A DNA stretch of 52,219 nucleotides, taken from Verrucomicrobiota bacterium (GTDB lineage: Bacteria; Verrucomicrobiota; Verrucomicrobiia; Limisphaerales; J093). The stretch is from contig JAKQDD010000238.1 in NCBI GenBank assembly GCA_029556615.1, positions 1-52,219 of the forward strand, given 5' to 3'. Each line of letters opens with the position of its first letter. Within the stretch, counting starts at the first letter, position 1. Positions 17,601-26,005 of this stretch are shown here, piece by piece. Both the position numbers and the translations under genes were made by a program. The notes below the pieces were generated by a model. The model ran no database searches. It was not told where the DNA came from and was given only the letters and a program-made list of their open reading frames with translations.

Positions 17601-18389
17601 CGCATCACTCAGTGCTGTGCCGTAGAAGGCCGCCTCGTCCATGTCCCCGCCAAAGCCGTAATCCCCGGCAGCTCCGTCGGCACGGCCGCCGAATGTCAAG
17701 GGGATGATCGGGCTGTCGACGGGCTGGTAGGGGCCGTTGAGGGGAGCGCTGGCCTTCAACGTGCCGTTGACGTAGAGCTTGACGTTGGTGCCGTCATAGA
17801 CGCCGACGACGTGATACCACGTGTAGGGGTCGAGCGTCATGTCCACGCCGACACCGACGGCGGCATCAGGACGGCAGACGCGGAAATACCAGCCGTTGGG
17901 ATTCGCCAGCGTGGAACTTCCCTGGTAGAACAGCCATCCTTTGCGCGGAGTGACGTTGAAATCAACCGACGCGGCCGGGCAGGCGATGTCGTTCGAGTTC
18001 GCGGGAACGGCCCAGAACTCGATCGTGAACGGGGTGTTGGCATTCAGTTCCGGGAGGTAGGGCACCCGCATCCGGGCGGCCCCGCCCCAACCGCCGTTGG
18101 CGTTGGGGACGTGCATGGCGGTGTCCGTTCCGGCACCCGGGATGCCAAAGACCGGGTGATAAGCGCCGGCGAGGTAATCCCCGTTGGCGACCGATCCCAG
18201 GGAACCGCTGTTGACGGCCGCGTCGCCCAGGGGTGCGGGCGTGGTTTCGTTCAATCGCCAGTAGGCAATGGGGTCGTTGGCGAGGACGGTCGCGGGGTAG
18301 TCTGCCAGGGCGCTGATGGCCGAGCTTCCGAGCACGATGGCACAGGAGAGCAAGGCTGCAGCCTTGGATGTCGTGTTGAGTCTTTTCAT
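14673..18389 (-). CDS. Giant secreted LamG/Ig-like/PA14 surface protein, paralogue 2
   Basis: 1238 residues with the same order as its neighbour: signal peptide (MKRLNTTSKA start, cleavage near ALA-DYP), two LamG domains (PIAYWRLNE; APLGYWRLNE), Ig-like domain (PLSYQWRKDGADLPG), Big-like domain, PA14-like domain (GDYRFFLYSDDSSRLYLSTD), galactose-binding/MAM-like region and the C-terminal block ending TGTLFFRAVKQ. From about residue 515 to the end it is almost identical to paralogue 1. The LamG halves are clearly diverged, for example one inserts GRGGYFGQNDLLEFGDADTG. This suggests tandem duplication followed by swapping or fast divergence of the ligand-binding half. The promoter is at 18430-18457. 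Confidence 0.85.
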   Translation of the reverse strand: MKRLNTTSKAAALLSCAIVLGSSAISALADYPATVLANDPIAYWRLNETTPAPLGDAAVNSGSLGSVANGDYLAGAYHPVFGIPGAGTDTAMHVPNANGGWGGAARMRVPYLPELNANTPFTIEFWAVPANSNDIACPAASVDFNVTPRKGWLFYQGSSTLANPNGWYFRVCRPDAAVGVGVDMTLDPYTWYHVVGVYDGTNVKLYVNGTLKASAPLNGPYQPVDSPIIPLTFGGRADGAAGDYGFGGDMDEAAFYGTALSDARILAHYQAGINPTPPTPYNQVVQADAPLGYWRLNESEYIAPDPSTLPVAVNSSTTGAFYNGAYYPGMETGVPGVPYTGFGANNKAGAFDISGGYVGTPASLNDLAQFTTMGWIKRGVFHSGRGGYFGQNDLLEFGDADTGANIEAWSSASGQIKIPYPFKDNEWGFLALVGDGTKITLYANGLPVTSLPGVETTYGYSDYYFNIGGGGIFNATGDFFYGSIDEVAIFDKALTDQQILDTYLSANVAPWITQQPVAPGRDIYAGNIVTLSVAAGGNPPLSYQWRKDGADLPGQTSTSLVFNSITEADSGAYTVVVNNPFGSVTSNPVTLTVKPTETTAPTILYAAGNETWNGVRVWFSEPLDPASAQTASNYQLSGGLTIASATLAAPAGTPGDNIVDLVTSAQNAGQAYTLTVSNVKDQVAPANTIAEGSTVLFTSCVLSPGLLDFELWTGLSTTDNSIANTLLKDPRFPDSPTSQTFTTACSTTPIFGNDTSREGYGGKMSGLLVPTTTGDYRFFLYSDDSSRLYLSTDADPANKVLIAEEVGCCVAFMEPDPLNANWHDNGSGIGQTTLTPIPLVAGKQYYIEAIWKEGTGGDYCHVAWREEQDSTPAGSLPSIESKYLAAVVDPNIDFGFVTQPTDQIGITATSSVNLMDENFDSDDGGFTVVNEGQNATNPIDPPGPWYWIGGKWSADGAEDGCTGPYNSQLISPTNNVTQAGAVMLTFSHRYSLEAGLWDAGQVRISVNGGAFTLVPAENFLANGYADGAIIGNGIALGQRGFNGESAGYASEAFITSQAILGTFSAGDRLVVQFVGAWDDCATATAPNWEIDNVKLDLLVGAEPATFTAEAEAIRREDALPVRYQWQRNDGSGWKDIPNATGTSYQITPLQVDMLASFRVMATVYGVPGMVIYSEVAKLTVPKPTISIARSPTGISVTFTGTLQSSTSIMGAFNPVAGATSPYTVPDPTGTLFFRAVKQ

Positions 18390-18429
18390 ACTTTGGTTGG
18401 GTCCATTTTTTTCGGTTGTACGGGGACTC

Positions 18430-18457
18430 CATATATACGCTGGTGTGATCCCGTCAA
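18430..18457 (-). promoter_or_regulatory. Sigma-70-type promoter of paralogue 2
   Basis: On the minus strand: TTGACG (18457-18452), 16-bp spacer, TATATG (18435-18430). The -10 lies about 40 nt before the start codon. It also sits just downstream of the SGNH gene's stop at 18478. Confidence 0.6.
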
Positions 18458-18477
18458 GCGGATCCGACCGTCCCGGT

Positions 18478-20370
18478 TCACGGTTGGAGCTGGGCGAGGG
18501 CGTCCCGGGCTGGCCCGTAGCGTGAATCGAGCCTCAAGGCTGCTTCGAGCTGTTTGATCGCGTCCTCGCGCTTTCCGGCAGTCCAGAGCGCTCGTGCCAG
18601 GGCTACCCGCAGAGGGGGGAAGGCGGGCATGGCCCGGACTGCGGCGGTGAACTCGGGGACGGCGCGGGCGTGCTGGCCGAAATCGGTCAACAGGTTCCCG
18701 TAGTTATGGCGGACTTGCCAATCATTCGGTCTTCGGGTGAGGGCGTTGCGGTAGAGATCGAGGCAACTCTGGAAGTCATTCGGCTGCTGAAACTTATCCG
18801 TTCGCTCACGGAGTTCCGCCTCGATCGTGGTCTGCCGTCGGGCGTGATCCAGTTGGTCGAGGAAAGGTGCTTTGGCGGTCGAGCGTGCGATAGCGGTGGC
18901 GAGGCCAAGCTCATCCCAGGCGCTGAGGCCGAGGGCTTCGGCGCATTGCGTCCGCGTCGGGAGGTGTTGGTTTTGAGCAGATTCACCGAGATTCAGAGCC
19001 TTGGCGACGGCTGGGAGGAAGGCAGACGCCAGGGCATAGTCGCCGTCGAAGGTCAGGTGCACGTGGTCGTGGAACAGTCGGCTGCCGGGGATGCCGTGCT
19101 CGGGATCGGCGGCCTCGGCGATGGCATGTTCGGCATCGATGAACACCACGCCCGCGTTCTGTCGGGCGGCGGCGATTTCACGAGTGATCTGGTTCAAGCG
19201 GTGATCGGTTCGGAACTGCAGGGCATCCCAATCCCGTGCCAGGGCGAAGGACTGACGTGCCTGATCGAATCCGCCCGAGGCTCGCAGGCATCGACCCAGG
19301 CGGAAATGCAGTTCGGCGTGATGATCGTCCAAGGTCTTGGCGGCCAGGTAGTTTGTGATCGCTTCAGCAAAGCGGCCGAGGGTTTCGTTGGTGGCACCCC
19401 TTGAGAAGTAGGACCGCCATTGTTCGAGCTGTGCAGGCGTCAAGCCGACCCGGTTCAAGGAGGCAAGGGGCGGGAAGTCGCCGAGGTTAACGGCCACCGT
19501 CGAGAGGATTACCCGGGTGTTGGCACGCTGGGCTACGCTACAGAGATCCCCGAGGTTCGCCCGGAAGTTGTCGTAGACCGCAGCGCGCCGCGGGTCATCG
19601 GCCCGGAGGCGATGTCGGCGGAAGAACTCCATGTCCTGTTCGAGCTTGGGGTCGGGCTGGAAGAGGCGGTGCGCCAGGCGATGAAAGCCCTGGGCCAACC
19701 GGGTGCCGTTCAGGGACTGGCGCCATTGCAGCAAATGGCGGTAGGGGGTGATGTTTGGGCCCTCGGGCTCCGGAGCGTAGAGGCCGGCGGCTTCGTTGTT
19801 GCCCATGTAGACGAGGAAAAGGTCGGGGGAGTAGTCGGCGCAGTCGCGGGCGATGGGGAGGACGACGTGGGAATTGACGCCGCGGACGGCGGCATTGAGG
19901 ACTTCGAATCGATGCCCAGGGTACTGCTGCTGGAGCATGACTTCGAGGATCCGGGCGAAGCCGAAGGCGGGAGCAGGGCTGCCTTGGGCTGCGGACTCGC
20001 CGAGGACGACGATGCGGCGGGTGCTGGCCGGCTTGTGCACGGGCAGGAGGACGGGGCACGGGGAAAGAGCGGACTCGTAGCCTGCGAAGCGCTGAAGGAA
20101 GCGGCGGTTGGTCGTGACCGTGTCTCTGTCCCAGGGGACGAAGAAGTGAACCGGGTCGCCGAAGCCGGACAGGCGCAAGGCCAGTTCGAGCGCCAAGAGA
20201 ACCAGGGTGGGTGCCAGGATGACGAGTCCTGCCCGTGCGAGGTTTCGTCGCCAACCCTGTTGGCGCAACCAAGTCAGAGATCGGGTGGAAGGAGCCGACG
20301 GCTCAGACGCGATCGGCCGCCCCGCGGCCGAAGCCGCAGGGCGCGCATCGAGCCTTCGCTTCCTGTGCAT
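18478..20370 (-). CDS. SGNH/GDSL-type hydrolase with TPR repeats, membrane-anchored
   Basis: 630 residues. A transmembrane anchor (AGLVILAPTLVLLALELALRL, residues 47-67) follows a basic, Pro/Ala-rich cytoplasmic start. The SGNH fold shows block I IVVLGESAAQG (S126 nucleophile), a GVNSHVV glycine block, block III YMGNNEA (N191) and the catalytic pair D435/H438 in FHDHVHLT. TPR-like repeats lie inside (~330-385, AITNYLAAKTLDDHHAELHFRLGRCL) and at the C-terminus (~520-630). Such proteins are esterases or acetyl-transfer hydrolases acting on envelope or extracellular glycans. The gene follows the sulfatase by 52 nt on the same strand and may be the last gene of the lpt-hprK operon. Confidence 0.85.
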   Translation of the reverse strand: MHRKRRLDARPAASAAGRPIASEPSAPSTRSLTWLRQQGWRRNLARAGLVILAPTLVLLALELALRLSGFGDPVHFFVPWDRDTVTTNRRFLQRFAGYESALSPCPVLLPVHKPASTRRIVVLGESAAQGSPAPAFGFARILEVMLQQQYPGHRFEVLNAAVRGVNSHVVLPIARDCADYSPDLFLVYMGNNEAAGLYAPEPEGPNITPYRHLLQWRQSLNGTRLAQGFHRLAHRLFQPDPKLEQDMEFFRRHRLRADDPRRAAVYDNFRANLGDLCSVAQRANTRVILSTVAVNLGDFPPLASLNRVGLTPAQLEQWRSYFSRGATNETLGRFAEAITNYLAAKTLDDHHAELHFRLGRCLRASGGFDQARQSFALARDWDALQFRTDHRLNQITREIAAARQNAGVVFIDAEHAIAEAADPEHGIPGSRLFHDHVHLTFDGDYALASAFLPAVAKALNLGESAQNQHLPTRTQCAEALGLSAWDELGLATAIARSTAKAPFLDQLDHARRQTTIEAELRERTDKFQQPNDFQSCLDLYRNALTRRPNDWQVRHNYGNLLTDFGQHARAVPEFTAAVRAMPAFPPLRVALARALWTAGKREDAIKQLEAALRLDSRYGPARDALAQLQP

Positions 20371-20422
20371 GCGACCGGAAACTGCCGGTCAAAGCGGGGA
20401 AATGGAAGTCGAAAGGGTGTGG

Positions 20423-22303
20423 CTATGGGAAGCGCAGGGTGACGTCTTGGAGCGTGCCCGCGAACCGGTTTGGGGCGGGGTAATCCCCGACCGGGCCGCC
20501 GTCGCTGCCGACGGAGAGCCCACGGGCGGGCTGCGAGGGGATGAGACCGGGCGCTCGTCCCTCGGCGACCTGGCGTCCGCTGACCGAGAGGCTGATCCGG
20601 CCGTCGGCGGCGAGGCGGGCTTCGACGGTGGACCGGCCTGGCTCGAGAGGGTTGGTGGCCGTCACCGTGGTCAGTTGGCGGGCGATGCGGACTGCGAACG
20701 TGAGCCTCCCGTTTTTCAAATAGAGCGCGTAGCCATTCGCCGTTCCACCCTGGGCAAGGATCACGCCGTTGGGCGCGGCGGGCGCGACTTGCGCAGTGAC
20801 GATGAAGGGGCGGTTGGCCACTTGGGGCGCGTCGGCACGGTTGAGGGTGTCCCCGGCTTGCCAGGGTCCGTTGCGGGAGGCGTTCGAGGCCAGGGCGTTC
20901 TCGCCGCGACCGCCGGTGGTTCGGCGGGGCGCTGCCGCCGGGCGCCAGGCGGGGTCGACCAGCTCCGAGTTCCAGACGTTCCAGGCTGCGGTAAGTTCCT
21001 TGAGCTTGTCCGGCGCTTTATCCGCCAGGTCCGTTTTCTCGCCGAGGTCCTGGGCGAGGTTATAGAGCTCTGCGCCGTCGGTGCTGGCTTTGGCATCAGC
21101 GCTTCGGTTACCCCCGGTCAAGCCTGCCGAGCCTGCACCTTTGACGAGCTTCCAATCGCCTTTGCGCAGGGCGATTTGCTGGCCGAAGCGCCAGTAGAGG
21201 ATCTCGTGGGGGGTGCCGGTTTTTTGGCCCAACAGATAGGGCAGAAGATCGGCGCCATCGAGTTTCCACTCTGGGCGGATGGGGATCCCGGCGGCGGCGA
21301 GGGCGGTGGGATGGATGTCGAGCTGGATCACGGGCCGGTGCTCCACCTTACCGGCGGGGATATGACCTTTCCACTGAACGATCCAGGGCACGCGGATGCC
21401 GCCCTCCCAGGTTTGGGCTTTGAAGCCGCGCAAGGGGCCGTTGCCGGAGGTGGTTTGTGCCGTGGGTCCGCCGTTGTCGCTCAGGAAGAAGACGAGGGTG
21501 TTCTCCTCGAGGCCGAGCTGACGGATTTTGGCGAGCACGGTGCCGACGGCGTCGTCCATGGCGGAGAGCATGGCGGCGAAGGCGCGACGTTTAGGTTCCT
21601 TGAGGTTAGGGAATCGAGAAAGGTACTTTTCGGTGGCCTCGAGCGGGCCGTGGACGGCATTGAACGGCAGGTAGACGAACCAGGGGCGGTCCTTGTGTCG
21701 TTCGATGAAGCTGACGGCCTCGCGGCCGAAGGCGTCGGTGGTGTAGTCGATGGTGGTCACCCGGTTGGTGCCGCGGAGGATGGGGTTGTTCGAGTCGCTG
21801 GCGGCGTCGAGGTAGCTGTGGGCGCCGCCCAGGAAACCGAAGTACTCGTCGAACCCGCGTCGGAGCGGATGGAACTGCGGTTCATAACCGAGGTGGGACT
21901 TGCCGAACCAGCCGGTGGCGTAGCCGGCGGCTTTCAGACGATCGCCGAGGGTGGTTTCCTTGAGCGAAAGGCCGAACACGGCGGACGCGTTCTGCGCCGG
22001 ACCGCCATTGAACTCGTGGCCGTAGCGCTGCTGGTAGCGTCCGGTCATGAGGGCGGCGCGGGTTGGGCTGCAATAAGGTCCGCTGACGTAGCCGCTGGTG
22101 AAACGGACGCCATGGTTGGCGAGCGAGTCGATGTGGGGCGTGGGGATTTCGGGATTTCCCTGGCAACCGAGCTCACCGTAACCGAGGTCATCGGCGAGGA
22201 TGAGGAGGATATTGGGGCGTTTGGCGTCGGCGGGGGTGGGGGCGGCGATCAAGGCTGCCGACGCGAGGGCGGCGAGGAGGAGGGTTGGGATGGCTGGTTT
22301 CAT
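20423..22303 (-). CDS. Arylsulfatase-family sulfatase, secreted, with extra C-terminal beta domain
   Basis: 626 residues. A signal peptide (residues 1-27, LLLAALASAALIAAPTPADA) precedes the sulfatase core: metal ligands D38/D39 in NILLILADDLGYGELGC, and the formylglycine motif CSPTR at C78. C78 must be oxidised by a sulfatase-maturing enzyme, which is not in the window. The usual core runs to about residue 470. It is followed by a ~140-residue domain (RPFIVTAQVAPAAPNGVILAQGG to TLQDVTLRFP) that looks like a LamG/concanavalin carbohydrate-binding fold. The start codon overlaps the hprK stop (ATGA, 22300-22303), so the two are translationally coupled. The substrate is probably a sulfated polysaccharide. 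Confidence 0.94.
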   Translation of the reverse strand: MKPAIPTLLLAALASAALIAAPTPADAKRPNILLILADDLGYGELGCQGNPEIPTPHIDSLANHGVRFTSGYVSGPYCSPTRAALMTGRYQQRYGHEFNGGPAQNASAVFGLSLKETTLGDRLKAAGYATGWFGKSHLGYEPQFHPLRRGFDEYFGFLGGAHSYLDAASDSNNPILRGTNRVTTIDYTTDAFGREAVSFIERHKDRPWFVYLPFNAVHGPLEATEKYLSRFPNLKEPKRRAFAAMLSAMDDAVGTVLAKIRQLGLEENTLVFFLSDNGGPTAQTTSGNGPLRGFKAQTWEGGIRVPWIVQWKGHIPAGKVEHRPVIQLDIHPTALAAAGIPIRPEWKLDGADLLPYLLGQKTGTPHEILYWRFGQQIALRKGDWKLVKGAGSAGLTGGNRSADAKASTDGAELYNLAQDLGEKTDLADKAPDKLKELTAAWNVWNSELVDPAWRPAAAPRRTTGGRGENALASNASRNGPWQAGDTLNRADAPQVANRPFIVTAQVAPAAPNGVILAQGGTANGYALYLKNGRLTFAVRIARQLTTVTATNPLEPGRSTVEARLAADGRISLSVSGRQVAEGRAPGLIPSQPARGLSVGSDGGPVGDYPAPNRFAGTLQDVTLRFP

Positions 22304-23250
22304 GGGCTCGAGGAGGAGGTGATTTCGCGGAGGATACGCTTTTCGAAATCCTGGGCGGGGTTAAGTCCGGCCAGGCGTTGTTTGGCGAGGAAGGCAGCGA
22401 CCTCGACGAGGCGGGCGACGTCGCGGCCTGGGGCGATGGGGATGGTGACGTGGGGGACTTGGATGCCGAGGACGTTGACGTGGGATTGTTCCATGCCCAG
22501 GCGATCGACGTCGGTGACTTCATTCCAGGGTTTGAGGGTGACGATGAGGTCGACGTTCTTGGCGGTGCGGATGCTCTTGATGCCGAACATGGAGGGGACA
22601 TTGATGAGTCCGATACCGCGGACCTCCATGTAATCCCGGAGATTGGGCGGCGCGGTGCCCATGAGTTCGTTACCGTGGAAGACGGTCACCTGGGTGACGT
22701 CATCGGACACCAGGCTATAGCCCCGTTCGATGAGGGCGAGGACGCACTCGCTCTTGCCGATGCCGGCCTTGCCCTGGAGGATGACGCCGATGCCGAGGAT
22801 ATCGACCATGCTGCCCATGATCCGGGCCTGGGGGGCGAACATCGCTTCGAGGAGCAGGGTCGCCTGGTTGATGAACCGCATGGTGACCATGGGGGTGCGG
22901 AAGAGCGGGATGCGCCGTCGCTCTGCCAGTCCTTCGAGCACGGGGTCGGGGCGATAGCCGCGGCAGAGCACGACGCCGGGGAGGCGGAAGGAGAGCAGGG
23001 TGGCATAGCGCCGGCGCCGCTCGGCGGCGGGCAGCGACTGCAGGAAGTGGATCTCGGCGTTGCCCATCACCTGGAGCCGATGGAGGGCGAAATACTTGGT
23101 GAAGCCGGCGAGCGCGAGGCCGGGCCGGTTGACGGTGGACTCCCGGATGCGCCGGGGCAGGCCTTTGCCGCCGGCGACCAAGGTGAGGCCGAGCGCCTTG
23201 GCGTGCTGGTTGAAGAAGGCGTCGATGGTGACCTTGGGATGCGTGTTCAT
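22300..23250 (-). CDS. hprK: HPr kinase/phosphorylase
   Basis: 316 residues, the usual length. The N-terminal domain (~1-130) precedes the catalytic domain with Walker A GKAGIGKS (160-167), the acidic pair D183/D184 in SLVSDDVT and the HprK signature YMEVRGIGLINVPSMFGI. It phosphorylates and dephosphorylates Ser of HPr (candidate partner at 2672-2959, S53). One oddity is that the HG normally found at the start of the catalytic domain (HGxLVD) reads MGSMVD here. The gene lies 7 nt after lptB and shares an ATGA overlap with the sulfatase. Linkage of hprK to LPS or nitrogen-PTS genes is common in Gram-negatives; linkage to a sulfatase is not. Confidence 0.93.
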   Translation of the reverse strand: MNTHPKVTIDAFFNQHAKALGLTLVAGGKGLPRRIRESTVNRPGLALAGFTKYFALHRLQVMGNAEIHFLQSLPAAERRRRYATLLSFRLPGVVLCRGYRPDPVLEGLAERRRIPLFRTPMVTMRFINQATLLLEAMFAPQARIMGSMVDILGIGVILQGKAGIGKSECVLALIERGYSLVSDDVTQVTVFHGNELMGTAPPNLRDYMEVRGIGLINVPSMFGIKSIRTAKNVDLIVTLKPWNEVTDVDRLGMEQSHVNVLGIQVPHVTIPIAPGRDVARLVEVAAFLAKQRLAGLNPAQDFEKRILREITSSSSP

Positions 23251-23257
23251 GCGGAGG

Positions 23258-24019
23258 CTAGAGGTTGAACTCGGGTCCGAGGTAGATCTCGCGTGCTTTC
23301 GGGTCGTTGACGAGGAACTCGGCGGTGCCTTCGCACATGACTTCGCCCCGGTGGATCAGGTAGGCACGGTCGACGAGCTTCAGCGTCTCGCGGACGTTAT
23401 GATCGGTGATGAGGATGCCGAGGCCGCGATCCCGGAGGCGGCGGACGATCTTCTGGACTTCGTAGACGGCGATTGGGTCGATGCCGCTGAAGGGTTCATC
23501 GAGCAACATGAGCTTCGGACTGGTCACGAGGGCGCGCGTGATTTCGAGCCGGCGTTTTTCGCCGCCGCTGAGCGTGTAGGCCCGGCTGGTTGCGAGGCGG
23601 GTCAAGTCGAGCTCATCGAGCAAGTACTTCAGGCGGAGCCGGCGGTCTGCGCGGCTCATCGGGCAGGTTTCGAGGATGGCGAGGAGGTTTTGGGCGACGG
23701 TGAGTTTGCGGAACACGGAAGGCTCCTGGGTGAGGTAGCCGATGCCCAGGCGGGCGCGCCGGTGCATGGGGAGGCGCGTGATCGGCCGGCTCTGGAAGCG
23801 CACCAGGCCTTCCTCGGGGCGGACGAGGCCGACCACGATGTTGAACGTGGTGGTCTTGCCGGCGCCATTCGGGCCGAGGAGGCCGACGATCTCGCCGGCG
23901 TTGACCGTGATCGAGACGCCGTTGACCACACGGCGTCCGCGGTATTCCTTGACGAGCCGCTCGGTTGCGAGGAGGGCGCCGGGCGTGGCGGACGGAGTCG
24001 ATGGGGCGTCAGGTTCCAT
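23258..24019 (-). CDS. lptB: LPS export ABC transporter ATP-binding protein LptB
   Basis: 253 residues. Walker A is GLLGPNGAGKTTTF, the Q-loop is YLTQEPSVFRKLTV, the ABC signature LSGGEKRRLEI, Walker B LMLLDEPFSGIDPI and the H-loop ITDHNVRETL. The SVFRKLTV and FSGIDPIAV stretches are specific to LptB. It powers extraction of lipopolysaccharide from the inner membrane together with LptF/LptG (not in the window). Its start codon directly follows the stop of the LptC/LptA-like gene with no gap, and hprK follows after 7 nt. Presence of this gene argues for a Gram-negative envelope. Confidence 0.96.
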   Translation of the reverse strand: MEPDAPSTPSATPGALLATERLVKEYRGRRVVNGVSITVNAGEIVGLLGPNGAGKTTTFNIVVGLVRPEEGLVRFQSRPITRLPMHRRARLGIGYLTQEPSVFRKLTVAQNLLAILETCPMSRADRRLRLKYLLDELDLTRLATSRAYTLSGGEKRRLEITRALVTSPKLMLLDEPFSGIDPIAVYEVQKIVRRLRDRGLGILITDHNVRETLKLVDRAYLIHRGEVMCEGTAEFLVNDPKAREIYLGPEFNL

Positions 24020-26005
24020 TCAGCGGCGGCGTTCGGGGTTGGCGGGGGCGCCGAGTTTTGAAGGAAGCCAAGGCGCGTTGGTGCCGCGCCAGAGGCGGTC
24101 CCAGCGGGACTGGAACCGTCCGGTCAGGCGGTACCGTCCGGTCGTCTGGTCCCAGACCAGCCGGTCGGCATGAGTGATCCTGCCCTCGGGCAGCGTGACG
24201 ACCGGATTCCCGGTGACCACCCATTGGCCGTTGGTGCCGGTGTAGACAGCCTGTTCGCCGTCGACGCGGCGTTCGTCCTGTCGGATCACGAGCTGTTGGC
24301 GGGCGATGGCGTGTTCGACCACGTTGCTGCCGGTTTGGAAGCGGGCTTCCACGGAACGGCAGGACACCTGGCGCTCGATGGGTTTCTCCCTGCTCGGGGA
24401 TTGTTCGATTTCGCGCGCGTCCACGCCGCCGTCCGCGATGAGCCGGTCCGGGTGGCCTTCGGCGTCGAAGGTGAGTCCGAGCGACTCGCAGGTGAGGCTG
24501 CGTTCGCGCGGGGGGGCACCCGGTTGGCCGCCCGGGGGCATGGCGAGGCGGACTCCGCCGAGGGCCTGAACCTCGCGCAATCGCTCTTCGAATCGTGCCT
24601 TCAACCGGGTGCAGGAGAGGGTGCCGAGCGATTGTTCGGGGGCGAGTCCGACAGCCCGGACATTGCCTTCGAAAGTCAGCCATGTGCCCTCATGGACGAG
24701 GTCGTGTCCGCGGATCTCGATCCAGGCAGGGGAGAGCCGGGCCCGGTCACCGGTGCTGACCGGTGATCCGAGATCGGCGAGGGAGCGCAGGAAGGTCTCG
24801 GCCGGGATGCGGACGAAGGCGTTGGTCCGGACCGAGAACGAGCGGCGGACGGGGTCGAACGCCATCCAGGTTCCGCGGACCGACCGGTTTTCCGAGGTCC
24901 ATTCCGGGTTACCCCATAGTTCGAGATGGCCGGGTTCGGCGTAACGCGCGACCTGGGCGGTGGCCCGAATGTCCTGGGCGGGATCCCGGATGACCACGTT
25001 GGTTTCGGCGATGACGCTCCGGACGGGGCCGTTGGTTTCCGGGAGTTGGAACTGGATATGAGCGGCGGCGACCTCGATTGAGCGCTGGGATGTGGCGGGC
25101 GGGGTGGCGCTGGGTTGGCCCGGCAGGCCGAAGAGGGCGGGTGCGCCTGAGGCGCCCACGGGGAGGGCGAGTTGGGCGTTGCCGATCGCCAGGAGGCGAT
25201 GCTGGTTGCGGTCGAGGACGAACTGATCCGCCTGGGCGCGGCGCTGGCCTTCGCGCCACTCGGGACGGCCGGTGAGCTGGATGGTTTCCTGGGCCTCCTC
25301 GAGCCGATAGACTGCCGATTGGGCGGTGGTGACACCGCCGGAGGCGGCATCGGCGAGCTCGACATTCGACTCGGCGATGATCTGGTCCAGGCTGCCGGCC
25401 GGTGTTCGGCGCAGGGTCAACTGATCGCACTTCAAGCGGCCCTGCGGGTCTTCGACCACGACATGGCCGGAGTAGAGGATGAGGTTCGATGGGTAGACAA
25501 AGCGGAACTGATCGGCGGAGAGCTGGAGCGGGGCGGACGGGGTGCCGTCGGGTTTTGGGCGGAGGAGGCGGGTACGGACCTGATTGGAGATGACGATGTC
25601 GTTATTGGTTTGCCACCAGGTGAAGCCGACGCCTTCGAGCTCGAGGCGGCCATCTCCGGTGAGCACGCGCAGCATGTCGGGGGAGGTCGCGACGCGTTGT
25701 CGTGCGTCATAGGTGCAGTTGGTGCCGAGGAGCGTCAGGTTGGTGTGCCCCTGAGCATCGAAGTAGTCGACGCGCACCGTTTGGAGCGGTTGCTGGTTGC
25801 TGAGCTGGAACCGGGCCAGGACACCGCTCAGGAGGGCCACGACGCGGCTGGGTTGGTCCCGGTCGTAGACGGGCACGGTGAAGGGGCCGCGGGCGTCGGT
25901 CGCGGTCCTGGGGGCGGTCGATTCCGCGCTTCGGAGACTCGGGGCCAAGGCGATGAGAGCTGCCAGGGCCCAGCCTGCGGTCCCGCGCCGCGGCCGGGGC
26001 GTCAC
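24020..26005 (-). CDS. LptC/LptA (OstA)-like LPS export protein, long fused form
   Basis: 661 residues from a GTG at 26005; a GTG at 26041 would add 12 residues and is also possible, and neither has a clear ribosome-binding site. The start gives a signal sequence (RRGTAGWALAALIALAPSLRS). The N-terminal ~130 residues read like LptC (VRVDYFDAQGHTNLTLLGTNCTYDARQ). They are followed by repeated OstA/LptA beta-jellyroll segments (LQLSADQFRFVYPSNLILYSGHVVVEDPQGRLKCDQL; SNVVEHAIARQQLVIRQDERRVDGEQAVYTG near the C-terminus). This would form part of the periplasmic LPS bridge. Direct abutment with lptB supports the role. The length is far above single LptA (~180 aa), so it looks like a fused, multi-repeat version. 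Confidence 0.75.
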   Translation of the reverse strand: MTPRPRRGTAGWALAALIALAPSLRSAESTAPRTATDARGPFTVPVYDRDQPSRVVALLSGVLARFQLSNQQPLQTVRVDYFDAQGHTNLTLLGTNCTYDARQRVATSPDMLRVLTGDGRLELEGVGFTWWQTNNDIVISNQVRTRLLRPKPDGTPSAPLQLSADQFRFVYPSNLILYSGHVVVEDPQGRLKCDQLTLRRTPAGSLDQIIAESNVELADAASGGVTTAQSAVYRLEEAQETIQLTGRPEWREGQRRAQADQFVLDRNQHRLLAIGNAQLALPVGASGAPALFGLPGQPSATPPATSQRSIEVAAAHIQFQLPETNGPVRSVIAETNVVIRDPAQDIRATAQVARYAEPGHLELWGNPEWTSENRSVRGTWMAFDPVRRSFSVRTNAFVRIPAETFLRSLADLGSPVSTGDRARLSPAWIEIRGHDLVHEGTWLTFEGNVRAVGLAPEQSLGTLSCTRLKARFEERLREVQALGGVRLAMPPGGQPGAPPRERSLTCESLGLTFDAEGHPDRLIADGGVDAREIEQSPSREKPIERQVSCRSVEARFQTGSNVVEHAIARQQLVIRQDERRVDGEQAVYTGTNGQWVVTGNPVVTLPEGRITHADRLVWDQTTGRYRLTGRFQSRWDRLWRGTNAPWLPSKLGAPANPERRR

